A DNA stretch of 64,000 bases from Shewanella sp. MBTL60-112-B2 (lineage in GTDB: Bacteria; Pseudomonadota; Gammaproteobacteria; Enterobacterales; Shewanellaceae). A program made the translations under genes and the position numbers. How positions within the stretch are numbered: the stretch's first letter is position 1; every line of letters begins with the position of its first letter. The stretch lies in contig NZ_BPFA01000013.1 in assembly GCF_019655055.1 (NCBI RefSeq), positions 1-64,000 of the forward strand, in the 5' to 3' direction. Under the pieces are notes generated by a model, which was not told where the DNA came from, did not search any database, and worked only from the letters and a program-made list of their open reading frames with translations. Positions 28,913 through 36,876 of this stretch are shown here, piece after piece.

Positions 28913-29713
28913 TTATGCTAAAACAAGTTTAAGACCAACTAGGGCAAGGAAGACGGCAAAAAAACGCTTCAATTTCACCGTTGGTAAATTAGTTGCTGCC
29001 CGCGCGCCCACTGGTGCCATCAACATAGACGTCGAAACAATGCCTACCAATGCAGGTAAATAGATGTAGCCTAGGGTCCAATCCGGTAGGCTGCTTGTAT
29101 TCCACCCCGCTAGCGTATAACCAATACTGCCAAACGAGGCGATTAATAAGCCTGTTGCCGCAGAGAAACCAACGGCATACCGCATCTGTAAACCGCACCA
29201 GGTTAAAAACGGCACTAAAAGCACTCCACCGCCGATCCCCATCAACGCAGCAATTATTGCTATACATGTGGCAGCAAAAAATAAGCTAATTGGGCCCGGC
29301 ATAGCCCGATTAGATTCAGCTTTAAACGGGAATGCCATTTGCACGGCCATCAAGATAACAAACAGTGCAAAAATTTGTTGTAATGATTTAGCGGGGATCA
29401 TTTCAGAGATAAAACCTGAACACATTGCTCCTAACACGAAGCCTGGCAGCATGGATTTAAATAACGGCCAAGGAATGTTTTCTCGTTTATGGTGAGCACG
29501 AGCAGAAGAGAGCGAAGTGAGAATAATTGCGGCTAAAGAGGTGGCAATCGCAACATGGGGTAAGCTTTCTGGCGCAATGCCGATTTGTGGCAGGATATGC
29601 AGCAATGCAGGAACCGCAATCAGACCACCACCGATCCCAAGCAGTCCGGCCATAAAGCCAATTCCCGCACCTAGCACTAGGCAGATGCACAATATATATA
29701 GCCAGCTTTCCAC
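28913..29713 (-). CDS. TSUP (TauE/SafE) family permease
   Basis: A 266-residue inner-membrane protein with about eight helices arranged as two similar halves. Each half begins with a glycine-rich motif typical of the family: GFMAGLLGIGGGLIAVPALLH near residue 20 and ALMGIGGGVLLVPFLTWCG near residue 160. Members export or import sulfur-containing anions or other small organic anions; the substrate here is unknown. It lies between ptsP and thyA on the same strand and may be co-transcribed with ptsP. Confidence 0.88.
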   Translation of the reverse strand: MESWLYILCICLVLGAGIGFMAGLLGIGGGLIAVPALLHILPQIGIAPESLPHVAIATSLAAIILTSLSSARAHHKRENIPWPLFKSMLPGFVLGAMCSGFISEMIPAKSLQQIFALFVILMAVQMAFPFKAESNRAMPGPISLFFAATCIAIIAALMGIGGGVLLVPFLTWCGLQMRYAVGFSAATGLLIASFGSIGYTLAGWNTSSLPDWTLGYIYLPALVGIVSTSMLMAPVGARAATNLPTVKLKRFFAVFLALVGLKLVLA

Positions 29714-29787
29714 AAGCGCTACCTTTATTCGTTATTATTTATAAAGCTTAAAGCAATCAAGTTGCAGTTAATAGAGTATTGGCTGTT

Positions 29788-32022
29788 TTAACTCAATACC
29801 GATGCCAGACCCTTTTGCTCACAATACTGGCTCACGAGTATCCTCACCTCTTCACCACTATTAAGCTTTAATACATCATCCAATAACTGATTCAACTCAG
29901 TTTGGGAAACCCGTCTCAATAGATAATTGATCCGCGCTAAGCTGGCTTGGTTCATACTCAGTTGCTCGTACCCCATGGCAATTAACAACACCGCACCTAG
30001 AGGTTCACCTGCCAACTCGCCACAAACGCTAATCGGCAACTTATGCTCGTTACAACGTTCGACTGCAAACTTAAGTGCTCTCAGCACTCCGGGATGATAG
30101 CTATCAAACAAAGGACTCACGCTTGGATTATTACGATCTACCGCTAGCAGGTATTGGGTTAAATCATTCGAACCTACTGAGACAAAGTCCACCCGTTTAG
30201 CAACTTCATCGAGCTGATACAGCAGCACAGGGACTTCCAGCATGATGCCCACTTTTGGCATAGTGATTAACTTACCTAATTCAGCAGTTAACTCTTGGCA
30301 GGCTTGCTCTAAATAGATAAGCGCTAAATCGACCTCTTCGAGGCTACTGACCATAGGGAGGAGGATATGTAATTGCTGTGAGCCTATCGCTGCTTGCAAC
30401 ATGGCACGAAGTTGAATAAGAAACAACTCCGGATGATCCAGTGACAGACGAATACCACGCCAACCTAGAAACGGGTTATCTTCCACGATAGGGAAATAGT
30501 CTAGGGGTTTATCTCCCCCGACATCAAGGGTACGCATCACTACGGGCTTGTCGCCTGCAGCTTTTAGGACTTTTCTATAAATCTCAAGCTGCTCTATCTC
30601 ACCAGGAAAGCACTGCTTGAGCATAAACAGGATCTCGGTACGATACAGCCCGATACCATCTGAGTCGCTACCAGTTTCAGAGTCAACACTAGAGAGTAAG
30701 CCACTATTAATATACAGATAAATTCTTTTACCATCTGAGGTAACAGTTTTTAAAGATAGCTCTTTGGCATACTGACGCTGCTGCTCGACTTGTGCAGCAA
30801 TTAAGCTCTGATATTCAGAGAGTACAAATGCGGTAGGCTCAATAATCACCTGACCACGATTAGCGTTGATGATTATTTGCGACTGGTCAATGTTAGCGCT
30901 TAAGATGCCATCGACACCAATTATCGCAGGCACTCCCATTGCTCGAGCAAGAATAGAGGCGTGGGAATTAGCCCCACCAAACTCGGTCACAATACCGGCA
31001 AGCTTTTGTCTTGGAAATTCAGCTAACAGCGTAGTGCTCGCTTCACGCGCAATTAAGATAACAGGAGTTTCTGGCTCTAAAAAAATCTTATTAGGCTCAA
31101 TCAACTGCCTAAGCACCCTTTGCCCCAGATCTCTTATGTCACTAGCCCGCTCTTTTAGATACAGATCACTCATCGACTCAAAGTGTTCTATATAGCGTTT
31201 TGACACACGACAAACCGCGGTTTCAGCGCACCAACCAGAGCTAACGTCTTTAATGTACTCGCCGCCTAGACTGCCTTTTTCAAGTAACAGTAACAAGGCA
31301 TTAAATATAGACGCGGCCTCTTCATCTTTCTCTCTGTCAAAACGCTGCGATAAACCAACTAATAAGTCTTTACTGCGGTTCATTGCTTCTTGAAGACGAA
31401 GTAACTCAGCAGCGATTGACTGTGCTCTGTTCTCTACAAGATCAAAAGAGATCTGCCCACCAAGCACTAACGCCTTAGCTATCGCGATCCCTTTTGACGC
31501 TTGAGTTCCTGTGTAATAACGCTGCAACAGGCTATCGTCAGACTTGCTCCTATGAGTCAGCCCCTTTATAGCCACGGCGAGTTGCGCCGCGAGAGTCATT
31601 AAAAATGCTTCTTCTCCTTCACTAAATTGCCGCGCTTGAACTTGCTGAACAACGATGACACCTATCACCAATTTTTGATAAACGATGGGCACAGCAAGAA
31701 AAGCGCTATAAGCTTCTTCGGCAACTTCAGGGAGTAACTTAAATCTAGGATGTGTAGCCGCGTCGGCTAAGTTAATGGCTTCTTCACGCTGGGCAACAAG
31801 CCCGACTAAGCCTTGAGTAATGGGGAGTTTTACACGATTAACTGCTGAAGGATCTAGGCCATCGGTCGCTGAAAGAACAAGGTGTTGCTCTTCTATAATA
31901 TAGATTGAGCAACATTCGGTCTTCATAGCTTGTTTGGTTTGCGTAACCAGCAACTCTAACGCGTATTGAAGGTCGCGAGCTGAAGCTACTGCTTGTGTGA
32001 TATCTCTAAGTGTTTTGAGCAC
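29788..32022 (-). CDS. ptsP: Phosphoenolpyruvate-protein phosphotransferase PtsP (EI-Ntr)
   Basis: First component of the nitrogen-related PTS; it phosphorylates NPr, which passes phosphate to EIIA-Ntr. The 744 residues comprise an N-terminal GAF domain (about 1-155), then the HPr-binding and phospho-His region with the active-site His at 354 in GGANSHASILARAMGVPAI, and a C-terminal PEP-binding TIM barrel (GIGLYRTEILFM, RTLDVGGDK, EVPVLLYQLDEV, VSVGSNDLTQYLLAVDR, VCGELAGEPLG). It lies 18 bases downstream of rppH, a conserved pair. Confidence 0.96.
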   Translation of the reverse strand: MLKTLRDITQAVASARDLQYALELLVTQTKQAMKTECCSIYIIEEQHLVLSATDGLDPSAVNRVKLPITQGLVGLVAQREEAINLADAATHPRFKLLPEVAEEAYSAFLAVPIVYQKLVIGVIVVQQVQARQFSEGEEAFLMTLAAQLAVAIKGLTHRSKSDDSLLQRYYTGTQASKGIAIAKALVLGGQISFDLVENRAQSIAAELLRLQEAMNRSKDLLVGLSQRFDREKDEEAASIFNALLLLLEKGSLGGEYIKDVSSGWCAETAVCRVSKRYIEHFESMSDLYLKERASDIRDLGQRVLRQLIEPNKIFLEPETPVILIAREASTTLLAEFPRQKLAGIVTEFGGANSHASILARAMGVPAIIGVDGILSANIDQSQIIINANRGQVIIEPTAFVLSEYQSLIAAQVEQQRQYAKELSLKTVTSDGKRIYLYINSGLLSSVDSETGSDSDGIGLYRTEILFMLKQCFPGEIEQLEIYRKVLKAAGDKPVVMRTLDVGGDKPLDYFPIVEDNPFLGWRGIRLSLDHPELFLIQLRAMLQAAIGSQQLHILLPMVSSLEEVDLALIYLEQACQELTAELGKLITMPKVGIMLEVPVLLYQLDEVAKRVDFVSVGSNDLTQYLLAVDRNNPSVSPLFDSYHPGVLRALKFAVERCNEHKLPISVCGELAGEPLGAVLLIAMGYEQLSMNQASLARINYLLRRVSQTELNQLLDDVLKLNSGEEVRILVSQYCEQKGLASVLS

Positions 32023-32040
32023 TAACGCAAACCTCCCTAT

Positions 32041-32562
32041 TTAGTTTCTACGCATACCTCGTCTTCTGTTATTCGACTCTTTAACCTGTAGAGGTAAAGT
32101 GGTCACCGCAAACTCTTTCATGACTTTACGGTAAACATCTCTTTTAAAAGAAACGACTTGTCTTACTGGATACCAATAACTCACCCAACGCCAATCATCG
32201 AACTCTGGATGACCACTTGCGTTAAGATCTATAGCAGTTTCGGCACTTTTCAATTGTAGCAAAAACCACTTCTGTTTTTGCCCTATACACACGGGTTTAC
32301 TATCTTGTCTGATTAACCGCTTAGGTAGCCTATAGCGTAACCATGATCGCGTCGATGTTAGAATTTGCACATGTTCTGGCTTTAATCCTACTTCTTCGTA
32401 TAACTCACGATACATGGCCTCTTCTGCTGACTCTCCATCGTCAACGCCACCCTGAGGAAATTGCCAGGAATGTTGGCCAAATCGTCTTGCCCACATAACC
32501 TGCCCAAAGCGATTACAGATAATGATGCCCACATTTGCGCGAAAGCCGTCACTATCAATCAC
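32041..32562 (-). CDS. rppH: RNA 5'-pyrophosphohydrolase
   Basis: Nudix enzyme that removes pyrophosphate from the 5' end of mRNAs and so triggers RNase E decay. The Nudix box G-x5-E-x7-REUxEExGU is complete at residues 38-60 (it opens [17 protein letters not shown] and ends YEEVGL). The N-terminus [20 protein letters not shown] and [10 protein letters not shown] match E. coli RppH closely. The start is GTG at 32562, with GGAG five bases upstream. Length 173 is typical. The ptsP gene follows after 18 bases. Confidence 0.96.
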   Translation of the reverse strand: MIDSDGFRANVGIIICNRFGQVMWARRFGQHSWQFPQGGVDDGESAEEAMYRELYEEVGLKPEHVQILTSTRSWLRYRLPKRLIRQDSKPVCIGQKQKWFLLQLKSAETAIDLNASGHPEFDDWRWVSYWYPVRQVVSFKRDVYRKVMKEFAVTTLPLQVKESNNRRRGMRRN

Positions 32563-32703
32563 ATGGACTCCGAACTATTAACTATTAATCTTTCGATTGT
32601 TTCACAAAGCGTGTCCGGCGGCAAATATCTGTTAACCACATTTCTTTGGATAAATCCTCTTTAATGCCAACCTTATCAACAGAGCGGTTACTGAATAACT
32701 CAT

Positions 32704-32728
32704 GATATCCACAAAAACTGTGGATATC
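32704..32728. promoter_or_regulatory. Facing pair of DnaA boxes (putative DARS core)
   Basis: A perfect 10-bp inverted repeat GATATCCACA / TGTGGATATC separated by five bases. Each arm contains ATATCCACA, one base from the high-affinity DnaA box TTATCCACA. A weaker box (TTATCAACA) lies at 32673-32681. Confidence 0.65.
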
Positions 32729-32785
32729 TCTGTTGGAAACTCAATTAAAGTCTAAGAACTTATGCTTTAAGGCTGAATTAACTAA

Positions 32786-32794
32786 TTTTACACA
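32786..32794 (+). promoter_or_regulatory. DnaA box
   Basis: TTTTACACA matches the relaxed consensus TTWTNCACA exactly. It lies between the facing boxes and the IHF site. Confidence 0.5.
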
Positions 32795-32823
32795 GACAAA
32801 CAAATGACATACATATACCTTTA

Positions 32824-32836
32824 AATCAACAACTTA
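32824..32836 (+). promoter_or_regulatory. IHF binding site
   Basis: AATCAACAACTTA fits the consensus WATCAANNNNTTR at every defined position, in A+T-rich flanks. In E. coli DARS2 activity needs IHF bound between the boxes. Confidence 0.6.
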
Positions 32837-32935
32837 AAATTAAAGGTAAAACCAATTATAGCTACCCCACTTATAATCGATTACTTTTTAACCAATGAAA
32901 TTAAATCCCATAAACTGATAAATGACTTAAGGGTG

Positions 32936-32944
32936 TTATTCACA
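32936..32944 (+). promoter_or_regulatory. DnaA box
   Basis: TTATTCACA, a perfect TTATNCACA box, on the plus strand. Confidence 0.6.
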
Positions 32945-33037
32945 AGTGCAATAGTTTAGCGCTATAAAAAAGCCAAAAAGCGCTAAATAATTGCATTGAC
33001 AGATCACATTTATTTCAGTAGTGAGTCAATAGATTGG

Positions 33038-33071
33038 AGTTATCCAACAAATCTGTGGATAACTATGTTGG
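33038..33071. promoter_or_regulatory. DnaA box inside an inverted repeat
   Basis: TGTGGATAA at 33054-33062 is the reverse complement of the perfect box TTATCCACA. Around it lie AGTTATCCA / TGGATAACT and CCAACA / TGTTGG, two nested inverted repeats. The stretch TGTGGATAACTATGTTGGAA is a near copy (two differences) of the one at 32719-32738. Confidence 0.6.
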
Positions 33072-33253
33072 AAAAAGCGGGAAAGCAGTGGTGTAACTCT
33101 ACAACTAATGAATAAAAGCATTGCCACAAAAACAAGATCACCCTGCAATTCATGAACTTAGATAAATTATTCTCCATTCTCTTCAACAAAATGAACCAGT
33201 GTTTGTTTTTTATCCAGTTTAATTAACGCCGTTACTCAGGTAAAATTACCCAC

Positions 33254-33925
33254 ATGAAGAAATCACTCCACTCTCCAAATAGCATCGCAGAATTGATGCA
33301 ACGCGCTGAATCCATGGCAGGATTAACCCTAGGCCAACTCGCGCATTTTCATGGCATCGAGATGCCTCAAGATTTAAAACGCCATAAAGGCTGGGTTGGT
33401 CAATTAATAGAGCTGGAACTCGGCGCCTTGGCGGGCTCAAAGCCTGAACAGGATTTTGTACATTTGGGTGTAGAGCTGAAGACGATTCCAATCAGCCGTC
33501 TAGGCAGAGTATTGGAAACGACCTATGTGACTGTCGCTCCACTTACCAATATACAAGGCTTAACTTGGGAAGACAGTGTTGTGTGCCATAAGCTACAGCA
33601 GGTTCTGTGGATCCCAGTACAAGGTGATCGAGAGATCCCATTAGCCGACCGTCAAATTGGCTCACCTATTCTGTGGCAGCCATCGATTGAAGAAAGCGAA
33701 CTTCTCAAGCAGGACTGGGAAGAGATAATGGAATTTATCTCAATGGGCCAAGTCGACAGGGTCACTGCTCGTCATGGTGAAGTTTTACAGTTACGACCAA
33801 AGGCTGCAAATAGCCAAGTACTAACTGATAGTATTGGACGCGATGGAGAGCTCACCCAAACTAACCCTAGAGGTTTTTATTTAAAAACCCAATTTACCCA
33901 AAAAATACTTTCACAGCTGCTTTAA
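33254..33925 (+). CDS. mutH: DNA mismatch repair endonuclease MutH
   Basis: Cuts the unmethylated strand at hemimethylated GATC sites after activation by MutS and MutL. The catalytic D-x6-E-x-K motif is present: Asp 67, Glu 74, Lys 76 in [14 protein letters not shown]. The N-terminal [17 protein letters not shown] and [15 protein letters not shown] are also typical. Length 223 is close to E. coli (229). It implies Dam methylation in this organism. Confidence 0.96.
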   Translation: MKKSLHSPNSIAELMQRAESMAGLTLGQLAHFHGIEMPQDLKRHKGWVGQLIELELGALAGSKPEQDFVHLGVELKTIPISRLGRVLETTYVTVAPLTNIQGLTWEDSVVCHKLQQVLWIPVQGDREIPLADRQIGSPILWQPSIEESELLKQDWEEIMEFISMGQVDRVTARHGEVLQLRPKAANSQVLTDSIGRDGELTQTNPRGFYLKTQFTQKILSQLL

Positions 33926-34032
33926 GCGGTTTTTGTTTCAAAAATCACACTCATTTGACTTAGATCACAAATACTACTGGTAAAAGTAGGGAGATATTCT
34001 ATAAAATGGCGCCTCCTAAAATTATGTAGTAT

Positions 34033-35124
34033 TTGGATACCCCTTTAATAGTGAAAGCACATATACAAGCGAAGAAATTAGCCTTTGCTATGTTCGCTTG
34101 GACTACAGCCATGGCGGCTTTCGTATTCTTTAGATACGCGCAAACTCCAGAACTTCCACAGTGGGCCATTGGTTCCGCTGACTTAGCCACGCTTTCTATT
34201 TATATGGGTATTATTTTCGGTAGCCTTCACTGGATGTCGAACTTAATTGCCGACTTTAGTGCAATCAATCGCTTACCTTATGTTTTCTCTGTAGTTTTTA
34301 AGGGCTTATTCCTACTTTTAGGCGCCACTACGCTGGCTTATATTACTCAATACCTAAATATGTGGGCCATTGAGAATCATATGACCACCTTGCGCCAAAT
34401 GTTAACTGCGCACATTCTCTATAGTCCTTCATTCCAAGCACTGATTGTTTATTTGGTTGTGGTTCGTGTTGGCCTAGCTTTTATTGAACAGATGGCGTTA
34501 CTCGTTGGCCCTAGAGTGCTGTTTAATATAGGTTTAGGTAAATACCATAAGCCAAGATATGAGCAACGATTATTTCTTTATTTAGATATGGTGGCCTCAA
34601 CCACTCATGCAGAGTCTCTTGGTGATTATCGTTTTAGCCGTTTAATCCAAGATAGCTTTAGCCTGTTAGCCGACACCGTGACTAACAATGAGGCTGAAAT
34701 ATATCGCTATATGGGCGATGCGGTATTAATCCACTGGCCACTCAAAGACGGGATTAAAGAAGATCGATGCTTCAATATTTATCATGAGTTCAGTCAGCAG
34801 CTTAGCTGGCAGAGACAATATTTTGAAGAACAGTACGGCTTTGTTCCAAAATTTAAAGCTGCAGCTCACTGTGGGCAAGTCGTAGCTGCGGTTGTTGGTG
34901 TACAGAAGCAAGAGATTAGCTTTTTTAGCGACGTACTTAACACCTTAGCGCGACTGCAAGATCAGTGTAATCCTCTAGGGCAGCGCATGCTTATTTCAGG
35001 TTCATTACAGTCACGATTGGAATATAGCGACTCACAATATAACCTAAACAGCCTAGGTCCCATTAAGCTAAAAGGTAAGCAGCACTCCATCGAAGTCTTT
35101 GGTGTTTCGCCTAAAAATACCTAG
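34033..35124 (+). CDS. cyaC: Membrane-bound class III adenylate cyclase
   Basis: Residues 1-160 contain four to five hydrophobic helices. Residues ~178-350 form a class III nucleotidyl cyclase domain with the two metal-binding aspartates: Asp 185 in FLYLDMVAST and Asp 229 in YRYMGDAVLIHWP. The locus corresponds to S. oneidensis cyaC, which lies between mutH and oxyR and whose product is, as I recall, needed for cAMP/CRP-dependent anaerobic respiration. ATP specificity is taken from that match. The start is uncertain: TTG at 34033 or GTG at 34051, neither with a strong ribosome binding site; no ATG precedes the first helix. Confidence 0.85.
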   Translation: MDTPLIVKAHIQAKKLAFAMFAWTTAMAAFVFFRYAQTPELPQWAIGSADLATLSIYMGIIFGSLHWMSNLIADFSAINRLPYVFSVVFKGLFLLLGATTLAYITQYLNMWAIENHMTTLRQMLTAHILYSPSFQALIVYLVVVRVGLAFIEQMALLVGPRVLFNIGLGKYHKPRYEQRLFLYLDMVASTTHAESLGDYRFSRLIQDSFSLLADTVTNNEAEIYRYMGDAVLIHWPLKDGIKEDRCFNIYHEFSQQLSWQRQYFEEQYGFVPKFKAAAHCGQVVAAVVGVQKQEISFFSDVLNTLARLQDQCNPLGQRMLISGSLQSRLEYSDSQYNLNSLGPIKLKGKQHSIEVFGVSPKNT

Positions 35125-35150
35125 TACATCAATGCTCAAAACTTATAGCC

Positions 35151-35180
35151 AAAAAAGCCGATAGTAATATCGGCTTTTTT
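35151..35180. terminator. Bidirectional terminator between cyaC and oxyR
   Basis: Perfect 13-bp stem AAAAAAGCCGATA / TATCGGCTTTTTT with loop GTAA. Flanking A and T runs let it stop both convergent genes. Confidence 0.92.
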
Positions 35181-35188
35181 GTTTGATC

Positions 35189-36103
35189 TTATAGCGAATC
35201 TGATTGTTGCAACAGCTTTTGGATCTCTAATCCCAAGGTTCTGAAGGTCAGGATCCGACTCGACGTTTGTCGCCAGACTAAGCCAATATCTCGATAAGGG
35301 GTTTCACCTGGTGGCGCCATTGTCGTCAGATCGGTATTATTCAAAATCCCCGCATCAATAGCCATCTGTGGCAGAAAGGTGGTACCCAGTTTACAGTTCA
35401 CCATTTGCACTAAGGTATGCAAACTCGTAGCTGCAAACGGATTAATCTTAACGCTCTCCCCTAACTGACACGCCGTTATCGCATGTCCAGTAATACAATG
35501 CTCAGCCTGTAACAGGAAGATACTCTCATCGGGCAAATCTTGGTAGTCAATCGGCTCGTGGATCTCATCTGTTAAATCTTTATGTACCACCATCTTAAAC
35601 GGGTCAATGCCCACCTTCATGCTATGGAAACCGCTGGTATCCACAGGAAGAGCTAGCAACAACAGATCTAACTCTCCTTTGCCTAGTGCATCAATCAGCC
35701 TATCTGTGGTGTCTTCTTTTAAAAATAGCGTCAGCTCAGGGTAAACCTGCTTGCAATGTTGAACCACATTACTCAGCAGAAAAGGGGCAATTGTTGGAAT
35801 ACAACCTAAACGGATCTCTCCAGTCATAGGCTCACCTTGGTGCTTAACTAGCTCGACAAGATCATCAACATCAGTCAATAACTTACGCGAACGCATCACG
35901 ACCTCTTCGCCAATAGCGGTAAAGATAAATGATTTATGATCCCGTTCAATAAGTTGGTGTCCCAACTGTTCTTCAAGGTTTTGAATACCGCTAGACAAGG
36001 TCGATTGACTAACATGACAGATTTTGGCCGCTCTATTAAAATTCTGCTCTTGATGTAGATTCACCAAATAGAACAGATTTTTTAAACTCGGGAGATGTTT
36101 CAT
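35189..36103 (-). CDS. oxyR: Hydrogen peroxide-responsive regulator OxyR
   Basis: LysR-type regulator. The N-terminal helix-turn-helix is FNRAAKICHVSQSTLSSGIQ. The redox cysteines are visible at 203 and 212 (EHCITGHAITACQLG); their spacing equals that of Cys199 and Cys208 in E. coli OxyR, which form the peroxide-sensing disulphide. I start at the ATG at 36103, which gives about 304 residues and the usual N-terminus; the frame continues seven codons upstream. It is convergent with cyaC. Targets are expected to include catalase and peroxidase genes elsewhere. Confidence 0.93.
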   Translation of the reverse strand: MKHLPSLKNLFYLVNLHQEQNFNRAAKICHVSQSTLSSGIQNLEEQLGHQLIERDHKSFIFTAIGEEVVMRSRKLLTDVDDLVELVKHQGEPMTGEIRLGCIPTIAPFLLSNVVQHCKQVYPELTLFLKEDTTDRLIDALGKGELDLLLLALPVDTSGFHSMKVGIDPFKMVVHKDLTDEIHEPIDYQDLPDESIFLLQAEHCITGHAITACQLGESVKINPFAATSLHTLVQMVNCKLGTTFLPQMAIDAGILNNTDLTTMAPPGETPYRDIGLVWRQTSSRILTFRTLGLEIQKLLQQSDSL

Positions 36104-36249
36104 AAAACAGATTACCAACGACATTATTTATCTATAAGTTCAATCTAACTCTAGCATAAATCTGTTAGTGAACCTTTAACTAGCTTGATTAGTTTGTGAA
36201 CTGAATCAAAAATGTACAAGATAATCGACTAACACAAGTAAATTTTGGA

Positions 36250-36288
36250 TAAAAAAATAGCGCAGTGGGAAACCCAAGCTGCGCTATT
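36250..36288 (-). terminator. Rho-independent terminator of hptA
   Basis: A 10-bp stem AATAGCGCAG / CTGCGCTATT with an internal GGG-AAA-CCC loop, followed by seven Ts on the minus strand. It begins 21 bases past the hptA stop. Confidence 0.88.
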
Positions 36289-36308
36289 AAATACAAGAGT
36301 CGGTTTAG

Positions 36309-36674
36309 TTAAACCTTAGACTCCAAATATTCTTTTAATTGCTGTAGATCTTTCGATGCATATTCAACAATTTCATTTAACCATACTGCGTGTTCTTGTT
36401 CCCAAGCCGCATCTTCGCCATGCTGTAATAACTGAGCGTATTGTTGAATACGCTTAAGACCTACTGAACCCGCCGCGCCTTTAAATTTGTGCGCTTCGCT
36501 GCAAAGTGTATCTTTATCATTTGCCTGCTGTGCACTGACTAAATTGCCAACGTATTCAGGCATAAGTTGTTCAAACAAAACGACGCTTTTAAGTAGCGTA
36601 CCTGCACCAATTGCACTGCAGTATTGCTCCAGTGTATTAAGATCTAAGATTGATTCTAATTCAGCTGCTGCCAT
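36309..36674 (-). CDS. hptA: Stand-alone histidine phosphotransfer protein (HptA of the Arc system)
   Basis: A 121-residue all-helical Hpt protein. The phosphoaccepting His is at 62 in AHKFKGAAGSVGLKRIQQYA. In S. oneidensis the Arc phosphorelay lacks a full-length ArcB; a separate kinase ArcS and the Hpt protein HptA phosphorylate ArcA instead. This gene has that protein's size and location (between oxyR and the yhcC-type radical SAM gene). In E. coli the arcB gene, whose C-terminus is an Hpt domain, occupies the same site next to yhcC-gltB. ArcA as partner is inferred from this context. Confidence 0.87.
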   Translation of the reverse strand: MAAAELESILDLNTLEQYCSAIGAGTLLKSVVLFEQLMPEYVGNLVSAQQANDKDTLCSEAHKFKGAAGSVGLKRIQQYAQLLQHGEDAAWEQEHAVWLNEIVEYASKDLQQLKEYLESKV

Positions 36675-36876
36675 TTAGGCACCTCTCAAAATATTGTCGT
36701 GTATACAAAAACTCGATTTTACCACATAATACCCGCTAAAATCTTAGGCGCAACAACTAGTGTCATATGAGTCTAAAATTCCCGCCAATTTAACTATTTA
36801 ACAACATCAAATTAAACAAAATCACTATAAGCCATAGGATTAATAGCTAACACTGAATATTTTTCACTCAACAAAG

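Larger units (their letters stand above)
32563..33253. other. DARS2-like intergenic locus (DnaA box cluster with IHF site)
   Basis: 691 AT-rich bases without a gene between divergent rppH and mutH. They contain a pair of facing DnaA boxes (32705-32727), single boxes matching TTWTNCACA at 32786-32794, 32936-32944 and 33054-33062, near-matches at 32632-32640 and 32673-32681, and a perfect IHF consensus (32824-32836). In E. coli the DnaA-reactivating sequence DARS2 lies, as I recall, beside mutH in the same gene context. The layout (facing boxes, IHF site, further boxes) supports the same role: unloading ADP from DnaA to promote initiation at oriC. Seen: boxes and position. Inferred: function. 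Confidence 0.65.

Noticed and set aside
32563..33253. A missed gene between rppH and mutH
   Set aside because: No frame with a ribosome binding site and conserved composition; the structure is regulatory (DnaA and IHF sites).
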